Shown here piece by piece: positions 57,317 to 64,000 of a stretch of 64,000 bases of DNA; position 1 is the stretch's first letter; every line of letters begins with the position of its first letter. Position numbers and translations under genes: made by a program. Source of the stretch: Geobacter sp. (GTDB taxonomy: Bacteria; Desulfobacterota; Desulfuromonadia; Geobacterales; Pseudopelobacteraceae); NCBI GenBank assembly GCA_003574895.1, contig PJFB01000003.1, positions 1 to 64,000 of the forward strand, in the 5' to 3' direction. A model generated the notes under the pieces. It was not told the origin of the DNA. It searched no databases and saw only the letters and a list, made by a program, of their open reading frames with translations.

Positions 57317-58379
57317 GGCTTTCCTCCTTATTTTTGATTGTCTTTACAATTTTGACGAGCAGTTCGCTGACAAACCAGCCAATGTTCCAATCCTGAGCGA
57401 AAAACTCCCCCCAACCGAGATGGCACAACTTGCGCTGCCCTGCGCGGATGGTATATGAGCGAATGGTGGGAGGTGGGTGGGTATCCGTGCCCACATCCCC
57501 ATGGTAGACCGTGGCAAGTGTAAGAAAGAATACCTCTATCGCCATCTGCAACAAGGGATAGGCAAGACGACATTCAATGTGACCAATTGCAGGCCATTTC
57601 AACAGGGTGTAAAAAGCCACGCCATCCGCCACAAATTCCTTGGTCCATCTGGCCATGATCTCCTCATCGGGCATTGTCCCCCTTACACTCAGCTGATGGC
57701 TCTGCACGAGGTGTTCTATTACATCCTGAAAATCCGATTCCGCATTATTTTCCCAAAAAGTTCGAACAGTTTGAGATTCGGCAAAGTATATGAGGTGTCC
57801 GAATTCGTGCGCGAGGACAAAACGGAGGATTGTCAGCCCGATTGGATGATTCAATCCGTGTTGCCCACTGACCGGCAGCCCGTCCTCCCCAGCGTGGTAT
57901 AGTGCTGTGAATTCATTTATGACGGGTGCTGGAACCACGAGTCGCGTGATGTCATCCGAAGTGATGGGAAAATTTTGTTCCGTCAATAGTGAATAGAGCC
58001 ATTGATAGGTGGCTCCAAGTTCATTGACAAAGAGCAGGGAACCCAGATTCAGACGCACTACCCGTTGTTCCGGGTCATAGCTTGCTTGGACGCGTAGTGA
58101 GAAATTCAGTTCAATGTGCCGAAAGTAACCAAGAAAGGCCGGTCCGCGTTGATTGATGACCACCTCTTGCAACAGTTCAAACAGCTCCAACAGAACTAAA
58201 TGAAATGTCTCCGGCTTTGTGAATGGGTGATCGATCACCTCTTTGATGCTTATCCAGGAAAGTGCCTCAAGACGTGAAAAAAAGTCATCGGAGTGGTGCG
58301 TTTGGAGTTCGCGAAGTTCTTGCATCCGCTGTTTGCCAAGAGATTTGCATTCCTCGATGCCAGGGCGATCCGCAGGCAT
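57291..58379 (-). CDS. Putative HEXXH zinc metallopeptidase-like protein
   Basis: A 362-residue protein with a gluzincin-like motif HEFGH at 191-195 within RFVLAHEFGHLIYF. A candidate third ligand (E or H within about 60 residues downstream) is not clear. The surrounding sequence is helical; no signal peptide. AAGGTG lies 6 nt before the ATG. It is the first gene of the six-gene operon and starts just after attC-like site 11. It may be a peptidase acting on envelope proteins, or an inactive relative. Confidence 0.6.
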   Translation of the reverse strand: MPADRPGIEECKSLGKQRMQELRELQTHHSDDFFSRLEALSWISIKEVIDHPFTKPETFHLVLLELFELLQEVVINQRGPAFLGYFRHIELNFSLRVQASYDPEQRVVRLNLGSLLFVNELGATYQWLYSLLTEQNFPITSDDITRLVVPAPVINEFTALYHAGEDGLPVSGQHGLNHPIGLTILRFVLAHEFGHLIYFAESQTVRTFWENNAESDFQDVIEHLVQSHQLSVRGTMPDEEIMARWTKEFVADGVAFYTLLKWPAIGHIECRLAYPLLQMAIEVFFLTLATVYHGDVGTDTHPPPTIRSYTIRAGQRKLCHLGWGEFFAQDWNIGWFVSELLVKIVKTIKNKEESHEPYRGND

Positions 58380-58398
58380 AATGACACCTTCTATTGCT

Positions 58399-58467
58399 TG
58401 ACAACGCTGTGGGCAACCCGGTGCGGCCTCACCAAAAACCGGAAGGTTGCCTTACCCTTTGTTGGGC
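58399..58467 (-). other. Possible attC-like site 11
   Basis: Minus strand from R'' GCCCAAC to GTTGTCA, 69 bp, with GGCAACC/GGGTTGCC arms. It starts like site 1 (CCCAACAAAG). The operon that follows has no matching R'' at its end, so this is the weakest site. Confidence 0.4.
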
Positions 58468-58525
58468 TGAAACCCGCAAACAGCCATGCTTTGAATTTCC
58501 CAAACAATTTCAGAGAAGTACCGGC

Positions 58526-58668
58526 AGGCGGCAAAAAAGCCGCTCCATCAGCTTCTGCGCTGACCAAGCGGCTCTTTGAACCTTCGTCCGGTATCCCATC
58601 CGTCCCCCGGGGCACTGTATTAAAAACAACTAATACACATATACCCGTACAGACGGCAATGTCAAGGA
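58526..58668 (-). ncRNA. Conserved promoter-hairpin-terminator element, copy C
   Basis: Lies just after treY on the minus strand: TTGACA with 16-nt spacing to TATATG, the GTATTA/TAATAC stem (compensatory to copy A), and terminator (58573-58532). It is the copy beside intact treY, hence the likely source of copy A's flank. Confidence 0.55.
58532..58573 (-). terminator. Intrinsic terminator downstream of treY
   Basis: Stem AGCCGCT/AGCGGCT with nested TCAGC/GCTGA, then six T on the minus strand. It may end transcription of treY as well as of element C. Confidence 0.8.
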
Positions 58669-58687
58669 GCATCCGGGATTATGGGTA

Positions 58688-61600
58688 TCAGGAGTTGCCG
58701 GTGATACGTTCCATCAGGGCAACCGGAAAGGAGACGAGGATATCGGCAAGCTGCAGAACGGTCCGGCCGTCTTGCAGTGCCACGGTAAGCTCTTCGTTGG
58801 TGAAGATATTGCGATAACGTGTTCCCGGAGGATCGAAGGGGAGCAGCAGGAGGGTGTCGCCCCAGACGCTGCCGCCGAAAGGGAGGACATCGGGGGTAGC
58901 GATCAGCCTGGAAAAGAAACGCGGCGCCACAACCAGGACCGAGCTGTCGTTGACTGAGCGTTCAAAGGCGCAGACCTGATCCTGACCGGCGCCTTCCACC
59001 GTCAGTGGCAGATACCTTCCGGTCTCGAACAAATCGCGGTTTGCTTGCCGGAAATTGAGCGCCTTGCAGGTCAGGTACATCTTTATGCGGCCGTCGCGGC
59101 GACCGGAGGCGACAACCTCTTTGGCCGTTTCCAGCGGACCTTCGAGCGCTTCCTTGCGCAGCAGCTCATCCAGCAGCCTTGTTCTCAGGCGATAATCGAC
59201 CAGGCGGCGATTGTCGGGGTCCACCAGGCTGAAGTCCCACAACTCGTTGCCCTGGTAGAAATCCGGGATACCGGGCGAGGTAATCTTGAGCAGGGTCTGG
59301 GAAAGGGAATTGAACATCCCGCAGGCAGCGGTCAAACGCTGAAACGAGGCAAAATCGCGCAGAAAACTATTGTGGCCGGAGTCTTTGAGGATCGAGTCGA
59401 TGAAATACATCACCGCATCTTCATGCATTAAATTGGGGCTGATCCAGCTCGTATGCACCTTGGCCTCACGCATGGCCTTCAGCATGTATTCCTTGATCCT
59501 GGAACGGAATTCCGCAAATTCCTCTTCATGGGGCAAGCAAAATGGCCAGGTACCGACCAGCGCCTGGTAGAGCAGGTACTCCTCATTGCGGCTGGGTGCC
59601 GGCTTGCCGTCCACGACCATCTTGAGTTTGCGGTTCTGGCGGCTCCAGCGGGAAAGCCCCTCCCGCCAGAGATCCGGGAATTCGGTGAGCACGTTGATCC
59701 TGGCCCGGACATCCTCGCTCCGCTTGGTGTCATGGGTGGATGTGGCCAGCATGGCCAGGGGACGGCTCTTGCACCGCTCGATGTTCTGGCCGTGGAAGGC
59801 TTCGAGGCTGATGCCGAACCGCTCCGGGCTGCCACCCACCTCGTTCAGGGACACGAGACGGTTGTAGACGTAAAAGGCCGTGTCTTCGACCCCTTTGGCC
59901 ATGACCGGGCCGGTGATCTGCTGAAACCGCTCGACAAAATCGAGCCACGCCTGGTTGTGGTCATCGAACATGGCCTCGGGAATACGAAGCAGGAGGACAT
60001 CCCGGATGAAATCAAAGACCGATGGGCTGGTGGCCGGGTTCTGCCGCTTTGCCCGGCCGATGGCCAGTTCGATGTACTGGCGGTCCCGTTCCGTCACCTC
60101 AAAGCTGCTGATATAGGTCCGGTACACCGGAAAGCAGGCAATCACCTCCACTATGGACTTGATCAGGCTGTTCAGGGTGAAATCCCGCGTATGCCGGTTC
60201 TGCTCGGAGATCCGGTTCAGGTAGTGTCCCAGCGTATTGATCTCGCTGGACATGGACACCTGCATGACAAGTTTCTTCTTCTGGTACACCACATCCGGGT
60301 AGTCGATGCGGTGTTGCATGAAACGGGTGTAGAGCGTCTCGAACACTCTGGCGTTGGCGGTATCCACAAACACCCCGTTCACCTGATTGGCAAAATCGTA
60401 GCCGGTGGTACTGAATACGGGCCAGGTTTCCGGCAATTTTTCCGATTTGAGAAGGATCTTTTCGCCGAGGATGAAGAACGGTTTGTACGACGGATTCGAC
60501 TCCACGATCCGGGCATACTTTTCCCTGGCAGCAGCGACCGCGTCAGCGTCGCCCGCTTCGTTCCCCTCACCTTGGGGCGCTTCCTGGGAGCTGCCGTACA
60601 TCCGGATGAAGCAGGCCTCCTGCAGCCGCCGCAGATAGTCCTCAGGGTCCCGCAACCCATCGGCGTGGTCGATGCGCAGGCCGCTGATCCTGCCTTCCGC
60701 CACCAGCGAGAAGACCAGGCGGTGCGTCTCTTCAAAGACAGCCGGGTCTTCCATCCTGATGGCGCCCAGTGAATTGATGTCGAAGAACCTCCGGTAGTTG
60801 ATCTCCTCGGTGGCGACGCGCCAGTGGGAGATGCGATAGACCTGCTCCCGCAGGAGCGCGTCCAGCAAGTCGAAACTGCCATGATCCCCCTTGGTCCCGT
60901 TGAAGGCAGCCACATTGCCCTCGATGAATTCCCGGATTACGCTGCTGTTCTGATGAAGATTCCAGAGCCGCCGCTTGACGACCTCTTTTTCCCGGTAGCG
61001 CTCGGCAATCAGTTCACGGTTCTGCTCCGTGATAGTGGGCAGGTGCCTGAGTGCGGTGATGATGCTCATGAGCTCCTGATAACGGGGGTCATCGGCGCCG
61101 AGTTCGCGTTCCAGATCCATAATGCGCAACATCAGGATATTGCTGTAGGTCTTTGGAATGATCGGCAGTTTGTGGTCGTAATAGTTGATGTAAAAAGAGC
61201 CTTCTTCAAAGGAGAGCCGCAGCTCCCCGTTCTCCAGCACCGTACCGTACTGGTCGCCCAGGATGGGGATCAGGATCTTGTTTTCCAGCTCTTTCTTGAC
61301 CGGATGCCAGTCGATATCGAAAAAACTCGCATAGGTGGAACTTGGTCCGTTTTCCAGCACATCCATCCAAAAGGCGTTCCCTTGCCCCTCGATGCACATG
61401 TGGTTGGGAACGATGTCCAGGATCTGGCCCATATCCCGTGCATCAAGCTCGTTGACCAGCTCATTGTATTCGACCTCGGTGCCGATCTCCGGATTCAGGC
61501 TATTCTGATCCAGGATGTCGTAACCATGAAGGCTGCCCTCGCTGGCCTTGAAATAGGGTGAGGCGTAAATATCGCTGATGCCGAGACGATGCAGATAGGG

Positions 61601-61690
61601 GACGATCTCCCTGGCATCGTTGAAGCGAAAGTGCGAATTGAACTGCAACCGGTAGGTCGATACCGGAATCCTGAGGCCCTTTGCGTTCAT
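58688..61690 (-). CDS. treY: Maltooligosyltrehalose synthase
   Basis: Cytosolic GH13 enzyme converting the reducing end of malto-oligosaccharides to a trehalosyl unit. The 1000-residue protein has the nucleophile motif GLRIDHADGLRDPEDYL, IDWHPVKKELENK in the N-terminal barrel, KGVEDTAFYVYNRL, and a C-terminal beta domain (VLVVAPRFFSRLI). Its ATG overlaps the upstream GH57 stop by 4 nt. No treZ is in the window. The 3' end was copied or mobilised to 35.9 kb. Length is longer than many TreY proteins (700-850), with extra middle sequence. Confidence 0.92.
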   Translation of the reverse strand: MNAKGLRIPVSTYRLQFNSHFRFNDAREIVPYLHRLGISDIYASPYFKASEGSLHGYDILDQNSLNPEIGTEVEYNELVNELDARDMGQILDIVPNHMCIEGQGNAFWMDVLENGPSSTYASFFDIDWHPVKKELENKILIPILGDQYGTVLENGELRLSFEEGSFYINYYDHKLPIIPKTYSNILMLRIMDLERELGADDPRYQELMSIITALRHLPTITEQNRELIAERYREKEVVKRRLWNLHQNSSVIREFIEGNVAAFNGTKGDHGSFDLLDALLREQVYRISHWRVATEEINYRRFFDINSLGAIRMEDPAVFEETHRLVFSLVAEGRISGLRIDHADGLRDPEDYLRRLQEACFIRMYGSSQEAPQGEGNEAGDADAVAAAREKYARIVESNPSYKPFFILGEKILLKSEKLPETWPVFSTTGYDFANQVNGVFVDTANARVFETLYTRFMQHRIDYPDVVYQKKKLVMQVSMSSEINTLGHYLNRISEQNRHTRDFTLNSLIKSIVEVIACFPVYRTYISSFEVTERDRQYIELAIGRAKRQNPATSPSVFDFIRDVLLLRIPEAMFDDHNQAWLDFVERFQQITGPVMAKGVEDTAFYVYNRLVSLNEVGGSPERFGISLEAFHGQNIERCKSRPLAMLATSTHDTKRSEDVRARINVLTEFPDLWREGLSRWSRQNRKLKMVVDGKPAPSRNEEYLLYQALVGTWPFCLPHEEEFAEFRSRIKEYMLKAMREAKVHTSWISPNLMHEDAVMYFIDSILKDSGHNSFLRDFASFQRLTAACGMFNSLSQTLLKITSPGIPDFYQGNELWDFSLVDPDNRRLVDYRLRTRLLDELLRKEALEGPLETAKEVVASGRRDGRIKMYLTCKALNFRQANRDLFETGRYLPLTVEGAGQDQVCAFERSVNDSSVLVVAPRFFSRLIATPDVLPFGGSVWGDTLLLLPFDPPGTRYRNIFTNEELTVALQDGRTVLQLADILVSFPVALMERITGNS

Positions 61691-64000
61691 ATGGCTCCCT
61701 TGGCCGCCGACAGCACAGACGGCACGTTAAAATAGAGCTGCTGTCCCAAATTTATGATCGCCTCACTCCATGAACCCGGAGTGCACGCCCCTGTTTCGCA
61801 GCAGCGAAGCTCGGCCGCCCTGGATTGCAGCATGACCCAGTACATGTTCTGGGTCTGCCATAAATTGACACCGATGGGAAGCGACGCTATGGCTTCCACC
61901 AAGAGGTGAAGCGCGGTCATCAACTCGATATTCTCTGGCTCGGCCATCAGGTCCTCCATGGCCCCTTCCAGCCTGCGGCGGATGATAAACTCCAGGGCCA
62001 CGTCGTCCACGCCGACATTCCAGCTCCTGATCTCGTCAACCACTTCCCTGAGCATGGAGACATCTACCGTATCGGCGGTGAACATGCTCTGCAGCCTGAG
62101 ATTGAGGGCCGTCTCGGCAGTGGTCATGAAACGGTGCGGGACCGGCATGCCGGTCTCCCTCAAAAAGCCCATGAGGCTTCTGCTCTTTTCGTAGAGAGTT
62201 ATGAACTTGTCCTCGAACTCCTGGAGCGTGCCGGCGATGATCAGTTGCAGGACATGGCGCTGTTCGTCCCGAAACAGGTCTTTGAGGGAGTAGTTGTGCA
62301 TGCCGAAATGGAGGTCCATCAACCTGACAATCGCGGCAAAATCGCCTTCTTTGAAAGCGGATACGACCTCATCCTTCATGGTCAGGTAGGCCTCCTCGCC
62401 GAGAAAGGAACGGACACCGCAATTCAAGGCATGGCCGCCGAAGTACAGGTTGCAGAAACTTATCCAATCCGCTTTGCGGGTGATGGCGGAACGGATGAAT
62501 ACCCTGCCCACGGCCAGCATCATCTGGCCCGAACGGGACTGCAGCAAATCTTCCCTGAAGGCTCGATAACTGAAAATCTCGGCTTCTTCGCCGTATTCCT
62601 CGAATACTGAGCTGACTGCGTAGTGGGCGCCAACCTTGATCAGGTTGATCATGGCGGGCTTGACGAACTTGACGTAAATGTCGGCTCCGCTCTCATGTTC
62701 CGGCAGGTTGCTCCCGGCCAGGGCCAACCTTTCCAGAAAGGCCTCCTCGATGCCCTGAAGGCAGTATCTCTCAGCCAACTGCATTGCCCGGCCGGCATAC
62801 TGGAGGATCTGCACCGTTTCCAGCCCGGAAAGCTCATCAAAAAACCAACCGCAGCTGGTGTACATCAGCAGGGCATGGCGCTGCATCTCCAGCAGACAGA
62901 GTACGGTTACGGTTGCGTCTTCATCCAAAGGGCGCAGGGAGTGCCTGAGCAGAAAGGCGGCGACATTTTCCTCGGAGCGGTCCAGCATGACATCGATATA
63001 TTCATTGCGCGCTTGCCATGGGTCTTTCAGGTAAGCTGCCAGGTCCCCCTCATAACAGGCGGCCAATCGGTCCCCGAGCCAATCCAGGGAGTCCCGCAAC
63101 GGCCGCCGCCATTGCTGGTTCCAGCCGTTGTTGCCGCCCGAGTTGCAACCACAGTCGCCTCTCCAGCGCTCGATGCCGTGTATGCAGCTCCAGGAGCTGT
63201 TTTCAATGATCTGGACTTCATGCCTGGCCGGATGCAACTCAAGATATTCTCCATAGTTGGTCAACCGCGCCAGGCCGTTTCCTTCGATGTGATTCAGGGC
63301 ATGTCCCAGGGCCATCTCGCCGAATGCATGGTGATGGCCGTAGGTCTCGCCATCGGTGGCAATGTGCACCAGTTGAGAATGCCTGCGGTGGTTTGAAAAA
63401 CCGGACAGCAGACGGGCGGCGAACTGTTCTCCGCTGACCAGCAGCTTCTCGAAGGCCACAGCCTGTGAAATAGGGCCATCGTAAAAGAATAGGGAAATGC
63501 TCCGCCCGGAGGGAAGGCGGCAGAGATAGGCCCGCGAAGGATCGATACGGGAGCCGCTGACGTCATGCCACACACCGGAGCCGATCCGCCTGACCCGTCC
63601 CGCCTGGCGGGGGGCAAGTACGGTGAAGCGAATACCCGCCTCGGCAAGCACTTCCAGGGTTTCGATATCCACCGCGGTCTCCGCCAGCCACATCCCCTCG
63701 GGAAAGCGCTGGAAGCGGTGCTCGAAATCCCTTATGCCCCAATGCACCTGGGTCCGCTTGTCTCGCAGACTGGCCAGGGGCATGATGATATGGTTGTATA
63801 CCTGGGCCATGGCGGCCCCGTGGCCGGAACGCCAGGCAATGCTCTGTTGGTCCGCCGCCAGTATGGCCCGGTAGGTTTCCGGCGAAGATTTTTCCATCCA
63901 GGAAAGCAGGGTTGGGCCGAAATTGAAGCTGATGCGGGCATAGTTGCTGATGATCCCCATGATGCGCCCTTCACCATCCAGGTTGCGGGAGGCGGTGTTG
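61687..64000 (-). CDS. GH57-family (DUF3536) glycoside hydrolase, 5' end outside window
   Basis: Glucan-active GH57-like enzyme. The frame stays open to the window end (NTASRNLDGEGRI precedes the internal MGIISNYARISFNFG), so the true start lies beyond 64000. Seen: ATDGETYGHHHAFGEMALGH, typical of the DUF3536 branch, and a long helical C-terminus. The stop overlaps the treY ATG (ATGA), so the two are translated together. Reaction may be alpha-amylase or branching-type; not settled. Confidence 0.85.
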   Translation of the reverse strand, partial: NTASRNLDGEGRIMGIISNYARISFNFGPTLLSWMEKSSPETYRAILAADQQSIAWRSGHGAAMAQVYNHIIMPLASLRDKRTQVHWGIRDFEHRFQRFPEGMWLAETAVDIETLEVLAEAGIRFTVLAPRQAGRVRRIGSGVWHDVSGSRIDPSRAYLCRLPSGRSISLFFYDGPISQAVAFEKLLVSGEQFAARLLSGFSNHRRHSQLVHIATDGETYGHHHAFGEMALGHALNHIEGNGLARLTNYGEYLELHPARHEVQIIENSSWSCIHGIERWRGDCGCNSGGNNGWNQQWRRPLRDSLDWLGDRLAACYEGDLAAYLKDPWQARNEYIDVMLDRSEENVAAFLLRHSLRPLDEDATVTVLCLLEMQRHALLMYTSCGWFFDELSGLETVQILQYAGRAMQLAERYCLQGIEEAFLERLALAGSNLPEHESGADIYVKFVKPAMINLIKVGAHYAVSSVFEEYGEEAEIFSYRAFREDLLQSRSGQMMLAVGRVFIRSAITRKADWISFCNLYFGGHALNCGVRSFLGEEAYLTMKDEVVSAFKEGDFAAIVRLMDLHFGMHNYSLKDLFRDEQRHVLQLIIAGTLQEFEDKFITLYEKSRSLMGFLRETGMPVPHRFMTTAETALNLRLQSMFTADTVDVSMLREVVDEIRSWNVGVDDVALEFIIRRRLEGAMEDLMAEPENIELMTALHLLVEAIASLPIGVNLWQTQNMYWVMLQSRAAELRCCETGACTPGSWSEAIINLGQQLYFNVPSVLSAAKGAI

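Noticed and set aside
1-64000. CRISPR array, prophage or tRNA genes
   Set aside because: No regularly spaced repeats, phage structural genes or cloverleaf sequences were seen.

Overview
The window reads as chromosomal DNA of a Geobacter-like member of the Desulfuromonadales. That is an inference from gene content and family flavour: short Aquifex-type aconitase, PPK2, P3A proton ATPase, TreS-maltokinase fusions, and a TreY/GH57-DUF3536 pair. No rRNA, tRNA, CRISPR array or complete insertion sequence was seen. No integrase gene was seen either.

Region 1 (1-33.8 kb) is compact and dominated by ion homeostasis and compatible-solute genes. It starts with an aconitase-pyruvate kinase pair and an L,D-transpeptidase. 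Ion handling follows: a ClC-type transporter, a P-type H+-ATPase, SulP with PPK2, Kup, and a four-gene operon (CPA1 antiporter, MscS, DUF389, NhaA). The alpha-glucan/trehalose block has two TreS-maltokinase fusions around a 4-alpha-glucanotransferase, with two further MscS-type proteins. PEP carboxylase closes the region. The H+-ATPase and kup share a near-identical promoter (TTGTCA, 16-nt spacer, TATAAT).

Region 2 (33.9-58.7 kb) is an accessory island between ppc and treY, and it looks AT-richer in places. Most of its genes lie on the minus strand, are small, and encode lipoproteins or membrane proteins of unknown function. Ten to eleven gene ends carry imperfect palindromes of about 55-125 bp that look like integron attC sites. 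The 7-nt R'' half-site after a gene matches the R' tail that begins the same cassette, perfectly in several cases, as cassette circularisation predicts. I therefore read 42.9-53.5 kb, and probably 33.9-35.7 kb, as cassette arrays without a visible integrase. Cargo includes a SAM-like/MACPF pore-forming-type protein, PD-(D/E)XK-like nucleases, a flavin monooxygenase and many orphan lipoproteins. Non-cassette parts hold a large Ig-like lipoprotein, an orphan substrate-binding protein with a histidine kinase, a RAYT pseudogene and a RAYT remnant.

A conserved element of about 140 bp occurs three times (35.7, 53.6 and 58.5 kb). Each copy has a TTGACA/TATATG-like promoter at one edge, a stem with compensatory changes, and an intrinsic terminator, and each sits just upstream of a cassette-like segment. 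The 35.7-kb copy is fused to a diverged 109-codon 3' remnant of treY; the 58.5-kb copy follows the intact treY. The island therefore appears to have formed at the treY 3' end.

Region 3 (58.7-64 kb) returns to core metabolism with treY and an overlapping upstream GH57/DUF3536 gene that runs off the window. With the TreS-maltokinase genes they form an alpha-glucan/trehalose network, plausibly linked to osmotic stress like the surrounding channels and antiporters.
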